This document shows positions 33,080 to 42,737 of a DNA stretch of 64,000 bases, piece by piece (positions within the stretch are counted from its first letter, which is position 1; the number at the start of each line of letters is the position of its first letter). A program made the position numbers and the translations under genes. Source of the DNA: Bathynomus jamesi (Eukaryota > Arthropoda > Malacostraca > Isopoda > Cirolanidae); assembly GCA_023014485.1 (NCBI GenBank), contig JAJOZX010007476.1:62001-126000 (forward strand). Direction: 5' to 3'. The notes under the pieces were generated by a model that saw nothing but the letters and a program-made list of their open reading frames with translations, did not search any database and had not been told where the DNA came from.

Positions 33080-33548
33080 TTTTTATACATTGAACTAGTT
33101 ATCAGCCACTTACAGCTTCTTGGGGTTTTGTTGTACATGACTCAAGGTATTAATGTAAAAAAATTGAATTTTTTAGGAGAAGGTTTTTTTTTATTCAAGG
33201 TCAAAGGTCAACTTTTGAAGGGATTTTTTTATTTTTCACAGTAGAGATATTTAACAAGAGACAATAAACAAGGGGCTACTAAATAGCTTTAAAATGAGAC
33301 CAAAATCAATGCTCTATATTTAATAGTTTTTTAGTTACACCGTTTTGAAAATAGTCATTTAACGCAAAAAAGGTCAAAATGTCACAACTTTGTGACCTTG
33401 TATCTCAGTAACCAAAGGTCAGTCAGCTCTAATAATTTTGGAATTTAAGTTTGGCATGTATATCTGCTATTGTGCCAAGTATGAGCAAAATTGAAAGGGG
33501 TGAGTGCAAAAAGTGCCATTTTGTGGCTGAGTTGACATGGAATGACCC
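33080..33548 (-). repeat. Right TIR of family X copy D
   Basis: Inverted counterpart of 29356-29825. Between the gene and this TIR (32690-33080) nothing was recognised. Confidence 0.8.
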
Positions 33549-33904
33549 AAAAGTAAATCATTATGCAATACATACTGTTTTTCTTGTTATCAGTGGGTTG
33601 GGAAGAGTAGAAACTTAGTGTAAAATTGGCCAAACCAATACACAGTCAGGAGGGACTAAGAGATGATGAATTTTTGTAAAAATCCATCAGTTCTTCTAGC
33701 CCTTATAAAGATAATATTATGACCTTCAGTGTATAGGATGCAGGGTGATTTTGAGACCCCTTTTTTTGGAAAAAAAAGTGTCTTATACACCAAAAAATAT
33801 GGTACTTAATTTTTATCTAATTAATAAACCAAGTCTCAGTTAGACAACTAACATACATTACATATACATATATAATCTAATAATACATATATAATTTAAT
33901 AATA

Positions 33905-33944
33905 TTTAGATGAGAGCCCCATAAAAACAGGTAAATATATTTAA
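33905..33944 (+). other. Second copy of the family X exon-1 end and donor
   Basis: ttagatgagagccccataaa aacag then gtaaat at 33931 duplicates 29030-29060. A third, inverted copy ends at about 36290. It is followed at once by the piggyBac insertion at TTAA. Confidence 0.65.
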
Positions 33945-34064
33945 ACCCTTGGCCCCTATGCTGCGTATCGTATAGTTTTGCTATATCTGAGGTTAGCCAA
34001 ACCACCTTTGATTTGCATATAGTAAGGTTATACAGGCCTATGGTATATATACCATGTATTGTAG

Positions 34065-34121
<57 letters not shown>

Positions 34122-34126
34122 TATAT
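34065..34126. repeat. (TA)n microsatellite
   Basis: Uninterrupted tatata runs broken by single g; a second tract lies at 35226-35252 at the far edge of the tRNA-like array. Confidence 0.9.
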
Positions 34127-34202
34127 GAATAGAAACGACATAAGTGTTAAGGAACGTTTCTGCACACGAGGAGGAGAGATAACGAATAAAGGAAAAATGA
34201 GG

Positions 34203-34276
34203 CGAACCGCCCGGGAATCGAACCCAGGGCCTTCCAATTGCCGGTTGGATGCTCTACCATTATGCTACGGACCTCA
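34203..34276 (-). other. tRNA-like sequence in array unit 1
   Basis: Minus strand: GGTCCGTAGCATAATGGTAG AGC is an A-box, CCTGGGTTCGATTCCCGG a perfect B-box/T-arm. The acceptor stem pairs poorly, so this is a tRNA-derived repeat and not a called tRNA gene. Confidence 0.55.
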
Positions 34277-34464
34277 CTCAATCACAAATCGAAATTCCCC
34301 CACATAGGGCAGAAACCAATGCCCTGAGAGGGCACCCTCGCAAATCGTGAATATGCGCATATAACTGCAATGACCGCGCAGTATATAAATGAATAGAAAT
34401 GACATAAGTGTTAAGGAACGTTTCTGCACACGAGGAGGAGAGATAACGAATAAATGAAAAATGA

Positions 34465-34540
34465 GGCGAACCACCCGGGAATCGAACCCAGGGCCTTCCA
34501 ATTGCCGGTTGGATGCTCTACCATTATGCTACGGACCTCA
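34465..34540 (-). other. tRNA-like sequence in array unit 2
   Basis: Same as unit 1, with one change near the 3' end (accacccggg). Confidence 0.55.
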
Positions 34541-34728
34541 CTCAATCACAAATCAAAATTCCCCCACATAGGGCAGAAACCAATGCCCTGAGAGGGCACC
34601 CTCGCAAATCGTGAATATGCGCATATAACTGCAATGACCGCGCAGTATATAAATGAATAGAAACGACATAATTGTTAAGGAACGTTTCTGCACACGAGGA
34701 GGAGAGATAACAAATAAATGAAAAATGA

Positions 34729-34804
34729 GGCGAACCGCCCGGGAATCGAACCCAGGGCCTTCCAATTGCCGGTTGGACACTCTACCATTATGCTACGGAC
34801 CTCA
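34729..34804 (-). other. tRNA-like sequence in array unit 3
   Basis: Same as unit 1, with gacactc in place of gatgctc in the D-arm. Confidence 0.55.
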
Positions 34805-35051
34805 CTCAATCACAAATCGAAATTCCCCCACATAGGGCAGAAACCAATGCCGGGCGGTTCGCCTCATTTTTCATTTATTCGTTATCTCTCCTCCTCGTGT
34901 GCAGAAATGTTCCTTAACACTTATGTGTTTCTATTCATTTATATACTGCGCGGTCATTGCAGTTATATGCGCATATTCACGATTTGCGAGGGTGCCCTCT
35001 CAGGGCATTGGTTTCTGCCCTATGTGGGGGAATTTCGATTTGTGATTGAGT

Positions 35052-35124
35052 GAGGTCCGTAGCATAATGGTAGAGCGTCCAACCGGCAATTGGAAGGCCC
35101 TGGGTTGATTCCCGGGTGGTTCGC
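35052..35124 (+). other. tRNA-like sequence in the inverted half of the array
   Basis: GAGGTCCGTAGCATAATGGT on the plus strand; its T-arm has lost one base (GGGTTGATTCCC), which breaks the B-box consensus. Confidence 0.5.
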
Positions 35125-35259
35125 CTCATTTTTCATTTATTCGTTATCTCTCCTCCTCGTGTGCAGAAACGTTCCTTAACACTTATGTCGTTTCTATTCA
35201 TTTATATACTGCGCGGTCATTGCAGCTATATATATATATATATATATATATATGAGCTG

Positions 35260-35636
35260 ACTCTACTCACATTTTTATTCTGAAGATGAGCTCTATCGTT
35301 TATGCAATGTAAAAGATGTTCAATTGCATTGGAGCTCATAAAAAGTTTGAAATAATTATCAGTTTTTTTCTTTTCAAAATTTATTTCGGGATTCATACCA
35401 TGAAATGTTTGATGTAATGGAGGAAGATCAGTAGGCCTAATGTCTTCAAAAATATTTACAATATGCTTCCAGCCCTTCTCTAATTCAACTGTATCTTCAT
35501 CATAATCACTATCTTCACTTATTTCATTGACCGATTCATCACTAACACTTTCACTGCCTTCGGGCTCGTAATCAACATCACTATCACTATAATTACTAAG
35601 CCTATCAGTGTCACTATCACTGCGAGCTGAAGCCAT
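35260..35636 (-). pseudogene. piggyBac (PGBD-type) transposase, N-terminal fragment
   Basis: From the ATG at 35636, an acidic/Ser-rich N-terminus (SDSDTDRLSNYSDSDVDYEP) is followed by LPPLHQTFHGMNPEINFEKK and YFKLFMSSNAIEHLLHCIND. This is the entry to the DDE_Tnp_1_7 domain in PGBD proteins (F-x-G-x-x-x-I-x, then F-x-L-F-x-x-x-x-I-x-x-L). The frame then runs into the (TA)n tract next to the array. The catalytic Asp residues are absent. The TTAA-flanked context agrees with piggyBac. Confidence 0.75.
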
Positions 35637-35969
35637 TTCACAAATTTATACAAGATATATAAAATAAAGAAACAAATCCTCACTCATAAAGCGATAAATC
35701 ACAACTAAATAGGAGTTTATGATGACAGGTTCAATGAACCAGTGAAACAAAAGATTTGTGTAATAAGCCCCACCCACTATCTTCTCACTGGTCAATTTTT
35801 TTTCTCATCTCATTATTATCTCCTAAACAATGTACAAGGAACTCAGCATTCTCCGGAAATATGAAAGCCTCAGTCGAGCCATTTGATAAATGGGATACTA
35901 TGGTATCCCATCGGAGCATGCGATGATGCAGCTGTGGGATATGCATGTATCCCAACTGGAGTGAATGGG

Positions 35970-36290
35970 TTAAATAACCATATATTTGTTTTTTATATAA
36001 TTAATGAAATCTTTCAATAAACATACATTTAATTTTTATCTAATTAATAAACCAAGTCTCAGTTAGACAACTAACATACATTACGTATACAATTTAATAA
36101 TATTTGTCTCAAAATTGAGATACAAATATTATTAAATTATATATGTATATGTAATGTATGTTAGTTGTCTAACTGAGACTTGGTTTATTAATTAGATAAA
36201 AATTAAATATATGTTTATTGAAAGATTTCATTAATTAGGTGTATAAAAAATAAATATATAGTTATTTAAAGATATTTACCTGTTTTTATG
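35970..36290. repeat. Large palindrome made of the family X intron
   Basis: Centre at about 36114 (tctca-aaat-tgaga). Left arm 35970-36111 and right arm 36116-36269 are reverse complements (aataaaccaagtctcagtta...taactgagacttggtttatt). The right arm goes on to an inverted exon end (acctgttttta, 36278-36288); the left arm's counterpart is cut off by piggyBac at 33905-33944. Confidence 0.85.
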
Positions 36291-36445
36291 ACGGCCCTAA
36301 ATTTTGACCTACTTAACCAATTATAAAAAAAATTTGGGAATTTGGGAATTTGTTTTTTTCATTGAAAAACGCCCCCAGACCAAGTTTTATGCAAATTGAA
36401 GACATGACCATGTTGTTTATCTGTCTGTCTAACCTGGATTTACCC

Positions 36446-36955
36446 TACATTAAAAGAAAAAAAAATAGTCCTCCCTAACAAACTAACATACAGTAATTGT
36501 GTATTACCTTGCAGGATTCACAGTTTTGGAAAAATACAGTGGTAACTGAAACAGAGGTGGCATGGGTGTAACATTGTAACAGACATCTTGGGAATTTTAA
36601 ATCTAAGTACCCAAGTTTTTGTTAAATGAATTACCAAAACAAAAACACTAGTAAGTAGCACTAGTTCCCTGCTGTGTATCTTGCATATTTCATGATCCTA
36701 GTTGCTATCATTATGAAGATACAGTACCAAATGTCTTTAAAAAGTGTCTGACCATAATGGGCATCACATGGAATGACCCTATAGATACTTAAATTAATCT
36801 TATAATCCCAATGTTGCAAACTATCAACTTGTCAAAAAATTTTCATGTGAAATAAATCACTTTTCTATTAATCTGATAACTACAAAAAAAAATCACTAAA
36901 GAAACTCTCTCTATCTGACCAAATAAAAGACATTTGGTTATTGTGTCCTACCAGA
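36446..36955. other. No gene; isolated element end at 36762-36780
   Basis: The A-rich LINE tail (36448-36464) opens the segment. gggcatcacatggaatgaccct ending at 36780 is, on the minus strand, AGGGTCATTCCATGTGATGC, the terminal motif of family X copy D, without a partner nearby. Confidence 0.4.
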
Positions 36956-36959
36956 TATC

Positions 36960-37400
36960 TGCAAAACAACTATGCAGCAAATCCAAAATGTTAAACCATG
37001 AAGATCTAGTTCTCTTTTCATAGAAGCCAATAATGTATCTTGGGTTAGAGGTTTAATGAATGTGAAATCTATCCCTAATAGAAATAACACTGATTCCTGT
37101 AAAAGTAGAACTTGCAACAGACTATGATGATGATCAAGGATTAGTTTATATACTAGAATATTGTACTTTCCATGAGGAAGGAATTATGCAAGAATTACAA
37201 TCTGAGGGTGTCTTAAAATGTCATCAATTACTTAAAAGTAAAGAAAAGACTGGTCTAAGATTGCTGGTCTTTACTTTTGGGGGGAAAGTATTACCTAAAA
37301 ACATTTTATGTCGAATAAGGGTACAGATGCTGTTTGCCACAGAACTTGTAGTTTTCAAGCAGTTCAATGATGTCAACAAGCATTGTACAGTCTTTTGATA
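36960..37400 (+). pseudogene. Non-LTR ORF1 (gag-like) fragment
   Basis: In one frame: IPVKVELATDYDDDQGLVYI, then MQELQSEGVLKCHQLLKSKE, LLVFTFGGKVLPKNILC and a degraded FKQFNDVNKHC. This order (short prefix, x-E-L-x-x-x-G-V-x-x-C, L-V-F-T-F, L-P-x-x-I, then a C-x-x-C-like knuckle) is that of arthropod Jockey/CR1 ORF1 proteins just before the CCHC knuckles. Cysteines of the first knuckle are lost. A nucleocapsid-like RNA-binding role is known for the family. Confidence 0.5.
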
Positions 37401-38272
37401 TCCACTTCTTGAATGCAGCTGTCTGTTGCATTTATAGCTGAACCCAAACTCTCAAGAAAGGTAACAATAATATTTTCCCTTAGATATTTTACACCCTTTT
37501 AAAACATACAATCTGAATTTTTTTACATTGCATATTTAACAAGTTTTGTATATCACTTTTCAGAGCTGCTAATTGTAGTTCTGATTGTAAAGATTTTACC
37601 TGTCTTCATGTCATCCATTAATATTGACTTAAATTGGCTTAAAGAATAAACTATAGACTTGTGTAGATCAGGTTTATTGGTTATAACATGAAAGAACATC
37701 TTGTATGTCCTCATGTTGTAAACCCTATTTGTACTTTCATTACCGGGGGTTTATTTTAATGATCATCTGGTGGTCATTGGTTGTCTGAAGCTACTAAGTA
37801 TTTTAAATTAACCCCTGTGGTTAAAATTAATGGCCCATTAGTTTTAACCTCGGGGGTGGTAATTTAGAATTTAGAAATGGTTAATTTAGAATACTTAGTA
37901 GTTTGACAACCTGGACAATCACTGATTTTAGATTTGGTATAAGGTTAGCTATGTGTGGAACTTTCTTCAAATGTGTTAAAAATCATGCCTAAATTAGTTT
38001 TTCAATTTACTTCCTTGAAAAAAAAAATTGTGAAAAGAAAAAAAATATCTTTTTAATATAAAAATTTTATTTTTACCAAAAGCAATAAAATAATTATTTT
38101 TGAATGGGCCTCAAGGACTATAATGATATTCATTTAATATAAGGTGCAGACCTATAATGTAACTCATGGAGTAGTTAGTTAATAATATTTCGTATCCTTC
38201 AGAATAATGAACTGTTAACTAAATGAAACCACTTTATTTGAAGTTAATTTTTTCCATCACTCATTTGATGTC
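37401..38272. other. No gene; contains an imperfect palindrome at 37765-37925
   Basis: tggttgtctgaagctactaa, gtattttaaattaacccc and its inverted partner (aatttagaatacttagtagt, ttgacaacctgga) form arms of about 65-80 bp around 37832, probably a MITE. The remainder shows nothing. Confidence 0.5.
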
Positions 38273-38431
38273 ATGAGTTTCAAAATGGAAAAAGGTGAAG
38301 CTGAATGTGATTTGAAAGAAGAATATTGGAATGTTAAAGATGAATTGGATATTAAAGAAGTAGATTTCTATGAAACAAGTTGTTGCAAAGAAGATACAAT
38401 TAGTCATAGAAATATCCGTGATGAATGGGAG
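38273..38431 (+). CDS. Short acidic exon, possible host C2H2-type zinc-finger gene start
   Basis: From ATG 38273 (or 38285) the frame reads MEKGEAECDLKEEYWNVKDE, ending NIRDEWE at a donor (gag-gtaaag, 38432). Phase 0. The next exon at 38712 begins in phase and contains NIKDEWMKEISVKEE. Acidic N-termini with x-I-K-x-E-x motifs split over small exons are common before arrays of C2H2 fingers in crustacean genes, but no finger is visible in the window. It is the only coding signal here not tied to a TE. The end of the gene is unknown. Confidence 0.4.
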
Positions 38432-38711
38432 GTAAAGAATAGATATGAACACTTGGTTGTCTAATATAGTTTTAAGTGGATTGTGATTCTTGCCAAAGGA
38501 AAGGACCTTTTGGAAGTTTGTCTGAATTTGTTAATGAATACAGATTAGTTATTATTAATTTATTTATTAATAAATTCACCAAGAAATAAAGTTGATGCAT
38601 TCATTTTAAAAATTTTAATAGATTATAAAGCAATTTTCTTAAATTTTGAAATAAATTGAAATAGGAGTTTAATTATTGAATTTGATGAAAAAACTATAAA
38701 ACCACTTACAG

Positions 38712-38792
38712 AGTGATAACATCAAAGATGAATGGATGAAAGAAATTTCTGTTAAAGAAGAAACAGACTTTACTCATGAACCCAACATTAAG
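38712..38792 (+). CDS. Second short exon of the same gene model
   Basis: Acceptor accacttacag ends at 38711, donor aag-gtaaat starts at 38793. The 81-bp exon (27 codons, phase 0-0) reads NIKDEWMKEISVKEETDF and THEPNIK. NI(R/K)DEW occurs at the end of the first exon and the start of this one, as if the exons arose by duplication. Confidence 0.4.
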
Positions 38793-39766
38793 GTAAATAT
38801 ATTTGTCTTACTTGATTACAACTTTAAAATAATCCATTCACTCTGAAGGGAAATGACTTCAGGCTTCTCTTTATAAGCAGGGAGGAGTGGTGGTGATATC
38901 ACATCACTTGCTTGAGATCTTAGAAAGTGAATGGGTTCCATGGGAGAACTACATTCTAGGCACTTCCTTTCTCATATGCCAAACCATTTAGTCTTATGCT
39001 GGTGTAGTTGTTGTGAAGTTTTTCACAAAACCCAACATTCAAGCAATAGGCTTGAACTAGGGTCCCAAGTTTCCTTATTAATGTCCTTTGGTCCCATTTG
39101 TATTTGCTGTGGGCCAATCCCTTGTATTTTTTTCTGTGTCCCTCCCAGTAATTTAAGTTTTCCGGTTCATTCCTTCAAACCAATCCAGCAATGGGTTAGT
39201 CATTGCAAGGGTTTTAAAGTTCTATCTGGTTCTCTGGAGTTTTGGTTGGCAAATATTGTTGAAATCTAAGAATTCTCAAGTTTTTCTCTTTCTCCACAGA
39301 AGTCTAGTTAAATATTAAAAGTGTTATTTATCTATTAAGTATTTGACAGTAAGTGCTCTGGACATTGTTTACTCCTGGAAGATAGAGCATAAATTACTGT
39401 TGTAAAGCGTATTAAGGTATTTTATTTGTTAAGGTTATTATGATTCTTTATCAGAGTTTATTAGACCTTTAAATTGCTCAGTGTGTTGTTAATGATTAAG
39501 ATAATTGTTAGATGATGATTGGTATGCATTCAAACTGTAAATAAGTATAGGCATGTGTTATATATTTAGCCTGCTTGAATTAGACAGCAGACTTATATCA
39601 AGTTGTAACATAAATTCTGCCGAATTAGAAAATGGATGATAGATAATAGAATAACCTCAAGATAATGTGAAAAAGTTTTAGAAATGTTGCAAAATACACA
39701 TGGCAACAGGTTCGCACATGTTTTATCACGATACAGAATGACTTAGGCTAGTGTAGGATTAGGAAG
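38793..39766. other. No further exon recognised
   Basis: Contains a long T/C-rich plus frame at 38931-39269 without family resemblance. If the two exons are a real gene, its continuation may lie beyond the TE cluster that follows. Confidence 0.4.
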
Positions 39767-39873
39767 ATTGTTCCAGAGTTGACTGGTTCAGTAGATTAAA
39801 GAATGAAAATACTGATTAACTCCTGCATTAGATAGTTGGACAGAATAGGAATATGAGTGTGTAGAAGTCTGGC
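39767..39873 (-). mobile_element. 108-bp LINE fragment identical in type to 59368-59475
   Basis: aggaagattgttccagagtt...tgtgtagaagtctgg is nearly identical to 59368-59475, which is the C-terminal ORF2 part of the LINE at 59200. On the minus strand it codes for the FHSLIY-TSQLWNNLP region. It abuts the mariner fragment. Confidence 0.7.
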
Positions 39874-39875
39874 AT

Positions 39876-40375
39876 GTGATGCTGTATGAGTTCCATTGTC
39901 ACTGGGATGAAAAATGGGTCCTCTATAACAATATTAAGCATCAACATCAGTGGCATAGCTCTGAAACAAAGCCTGAACCTCAGCCAAGGAATGGACCCTA
40001 TCCAAAGAAAATTTTGCTATGCATTTGGTGGGATATGCAAGGAATTATTCATTTTGAGCTTCTGCCAAATAACCGAACAATCATAGTGAAGTCTACTGCC
40101 AACAACTCCAATGATTGAAGATGGCATTACAAGAAAAATGTCCTGCATTAATTAATCACAGAGGTGTTCTATTCCACCAGGATAACGCACGCCTCATACT
40201 GCTCGAATCACCCCTGCCCAATTGGAGGCATTTGGTTGGGAAAAAATGCCTCATCCACCTTATTCTCTGGACATCACACCTTCAGACTACCATTTATTTA
40301 GAAGTCTGCAACACCACCTAGATGGACAAAAGTTGCAATCCAGGGAAGCTATCAAAATGAATTGATTGCTTTTTT
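39876..40375 (+). pseudogene. Mariner transposase fragment (SETMAR-like DD34D group)
   Basis: HWDEKWVLYNNIKHQHQWHS (first Asp), then NGPYPKKILLCIWWDMQGII HFELLPNNRTI. In other frames, NHRGVLFHQDNARLILL (second Asp) and PPYSLDITPSDYHLF (third). These are the classic mariner blocks of the mellifera/SETMAR type. At least two frameshifts and no N-terminal helix-turn-helix region; no TIR found. Dead copy. Confidence 0.8.
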
Positions 40376-40716
40376 TATAGTTATTGCCAGTTTGCAGTGC
40401 TTGCTTGAGCCTTAGATTTCTGTTGACCCAATCCTGTTCTTTTGTGATTCACTCTTGCAACTAGCTATAGAACCCATTATCATCACTATAGGATACCAGT
40501 CACCTTATTCCAGAGACTTATTGTTGCTCATGCTTTGCTTTGGCACTGCTTATGGGTTGATCAAATAATATGGGATATGTTTGTTATGATTGTCAATGTT
40601 ATTTATATTTACTACTATTAATTTTACATTATTTGTATTTATTCTTTCTAGTGATTAATTAAGAAGTCATGATTCCAGTTTATTTATTAATTATTTAATT
40701 TATTATTATTGATTTA
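40376..40716. other. No gene seen; A+T-rich
   Basis: ttatttattaattatttaat tracts at 40680-40715. Nothing recognised. Confidence 0.5.
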
Positions 40717-42055
40717 TTGTACCTTGTGCATGTAACTAATAATGTTTTGTCAAGGCAACCAGTGGGAAGTCCACGAACTAGCTCAACAGGTACAACACAT
40801 TCTACACTCTATCCCAACAGCCTTCAGCACACTTACAGAAATTACAAGAAAGCTGATTGGGAACAGTTCAAAATACAGACTGAGGAACAATTCACCACAT
40901 TAAACAGCACACCCATCATAAACATCATACAACACTCAAGACATTTAATCAGATCATCAATAATGCAAACAAATACATTAGGAAATACAACCCAAATTAC
41001 ACTAGAGAAATAGCCCACCTCATTAGGCAACGCAACAACTCAAACATAACATACAACACCATACATAGAAGCATTTAGAGAATTCATAACAAGGCTAAAC
41101 CACTCCACAGATATATACAGGCTATACAAGACTATAAACGGCATTACCCACTCCAACAGCAGCATTCACACCTCACACGTGGCTATCTGTCGCAGCCAAA
41201 ATAATATCACAACAAGCTAACATTCTAGTTAATCAGTATGCAAAGCTAAGTCACTTAAACAGACAACAACCAGAAACATGCAGACAGACAAACAGCCAGA
41301 CACAAGACAACCTACAGACTTGACATGACCATTACACCCTTCAATACAGACCAGACCACCAAGCGCATCAAAAACATTAAGAATTCAAACGCTACTGGAT
41401 AAGACAACATAGCTAACATACACCTTAAGTAAACACTTGGGCCCACAGGGAATACTAGCTCTCACAAACATCAGCACATATTCATACCAACACTGTATTA
41501 TTCCTGACATATGGAAACAAGATAAAATTATCACACTCCTCAAACCAAACAAAAATCCAACAGAACCAGCTTCCTGTAGACCCATTGCTTTACTATGCAC
41601 ACCTTCCAAAGTAACAAAGACTAATCTTAAAAATCTCCAACCCACACATACCACTATCACCTACTCAACATGGATTCAGACCTCACCACTCAACCATGAC
41701 ATTACTCACTAACCTCACACAGCACATCATGGATGGCATCAACTCAAGATGACCAGCTCAATGTACACTATTAATTAGCAACAATAGACATTAGTAAAGC
41801 ATTTGATGCTACCCCACTCTTCCCTCTCATAAACAGAATACTCAACACAAACATGCACAATAACACCAAAAGGCGGCTGAGCAACTATCTTTCTGGAAGA
41901 TACTCACATGTCACATTTAATGGCACATCATCCAAAAACAAGCTTTTTCTGAATGGGGTCCCTCAAGGCTCTGTTCTCTCACCAACACTGTGCAACTTAT
42001 ACATGCATGACATTCCAACACCCATAGATAACAAGCTTACCTTATCATATTAGTT
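40717..42055 (+). pseudogene. LINE (Jockey-like) ORF2 fragment, endonuclease linker to RT
   Basis: In broken frames: YRNYKKADWEQFKIQTEEQF at 40840, RQRNNSNITYNTIHR at 41030, then IWKQDKIITLLKPNKNPTEP ASCRPIALL at 41510 (RT block), and [45 protein letters not shown] at 41880-42040. The copy ends at LTLSY, just before the YADD catalytic motif, where a CR1-type LINE takes over. Many stops. Base composition is C/A-rich, unlike its neighbours. Confidence 0.75.
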
Positions 42056-42737
42056 TTAAGTTTGTTGTTGTTTATAGACCTCCTATTCAACCCCTCGATA
42101 CTGATGATATATTTTACTCACTTCTTGATAACTTTATTGACAATTGGAATAGTATAATTGTCAGAGACTTTAACTGCCCTAATGTTAATTACGAGAATTT
42201 TACTGGTAATGAGGAGGGTTTAAGATTGATTGAGTTTGATAGATAATTTTTCACGACAGATGGTTACTGAACCAATGCGAGATGACAATATTTTAGATTT
42301 GGTGATGATGAATATAGTCAAAGGTTTAGAAGTAGGTGAGAGTTTAGGATGTAGTGATCATCAAATTCTTAGGTTTAAGTTATTGATAGAAAACACTAAG
42401 GATAGTAATGTAATAGAAGTCCCTGATTTTTGTAGGGCTAATTTTGATAGTTTTGCTGATAGGATGAGAGTAGTTGACTGGGATAACTTATTTATGGGTA
42501 ATGACACAAATTTGCATTGGGAGATGTTTAAAGAAAGTTTTATGAATATTGAAAGGGAGTTTATTCCTCGGAGGCCCAAGTGTGCTAGAAATCATGGTAG
42601 GCCCAAGTGGTGGACTAGGGAAATAGGCGAGTTCATAAATGAGCATAACAGGGCATATAGACTTAATAAGCGCAATGGCATGGCAGCTAACTTTAATAGA
42701 TATATTGAGCTTAGACATCAGGTTAAAAGATCTACAG
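42056..42737 (+). pseudogene. CR1-type LINE 1, endonuclease part (5' portion of a split copy)
   Basis: VVYRPPIQPLDTDDIFYSLL, IVRDFNCPNVNYENFTG (GDFN block, with G to R), then in the next frame NILDLVMMN and CSDHQILRFKL (SDH block): an AP-endonuclease domain. The frame runs to ELRHQVKRS at 42737, where another LINE is inserted; RNAKCNLEIL continues at 47200. The 5' end is truncated against the Jockey-like fragment. Confidence 0.8.

Larger units (their letters stand above)
29356..33548. mobile_element. Family X DNA transposon, copy D (complete, with 470-bp TIRs)
   Basis: Left end GGGTCATTCCATGTCAAGTC at 29356; right end, on the minus strand from 33548, GGGTCATTCCATGTCAACTC. The TIRs match for about 470 bp (29356-29825 and 33080-33548), through tgactgacctttggttactg and ccttgtttattgtctcttgt. 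Flanks are AAAA on both sides; comparison with the empty MITE at 51130 (catataaaagtaaatc) gives a 3-4 bp A duplication. It carries one leftward gene. Confidence 0.85.
29121..33802. mobile_element. Mariner-like MITE, interrupted by family X copy D
   Basis: Left piece 29121-29355 begins CCATATTTTTCGGTGTATAA GACGCACC; right piece 33549-33802 ends gtcttatacaccaaaaaata tgg. TA flanks both (29119-29120, 33803-33804). An uninterrupted copy sits at 50877-51360 in reverse, and the empty target of this MITE is visible at 36015-36040 (aataaacatacatttaattt). Confidence 0.8.
34127..35225. repeat. Palindromic array of a 264-bp tRNA-like unit
   Basis: Units start with gaatagaaacgacataagtg at 34127, 34391 and 34655 (spacing 264 and 264). 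At about 34852 the third unit is cut inside and the array turns over: the same sequence continues in reverse complement to 35225 (one partial and about one full unit). Each unit holds a tRNA-like gene with A- and B-boxes and a conserved flank (gcgaatatgcgcatataact region, tgaccgcgcagtatataaat). Divergence between units is a few percent. Confidence 0.85.
33945..35969. mobile_element. piggyBac-like element remnant
   Basis: TTAA lies at 33941-33944 and 35970-35973. The ends start ACCC (ACCCTTGGCCCC left; CCCATTCACTCC on the minus strand right). The empty site is seen at 29055-29085 (gtaaatatctttaaataacc), where the same host sequence has a single TTTAAA. It contains the N-terminus of a PGBD-type protein and a tRNA-like array that has replaced the middle. 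Confidence 0.75.
28077..36445. mobile_element. Family X element copy C, deletion derivative carrying nested insertions
   Basis: Left end AGGATAAATCCAGGATAAAT at 28077; on the minus strand from 36445 GGGTAAATCCAGGTTAGACA. TAC flanks both sides (28074-28076, 36446-36448). TIR homology (cttggtctgggggtg, caaattttggccaaatt region) runs about 200 bp. Inside is only the first exon region of the X gene, its intron in three copies, and later insertions (29121-33802, 29356-33548, 33945-35969). Subtracting these leaves about 1.7 kb. Confidence 0.75.

Noticed and set aside
34028..35053. Several 70-110 codon frames sharing GPGFDSRAVRLIF
   Set aside because: They are translations of the tRNA-like array, repeated in each unit and on both strands.
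34203..35124. tRNA genes
   Set aside because: A- and B-boxes are good, but acceptor stems do not pair well and the copies sit in a tandem 264-bp repeat; treated as tRNA-derived repeats.
38931..39269. 112-codon frame as a third exon of the host-like gene
   Set aside because: No splice support in phase, unusual composition (Cys/Phe/Ser-rich) and no family resemblance.
41385..41660. 91-codon minus frame
   Set aside because: Antisense shadow of the Jockey-like RT fragment.
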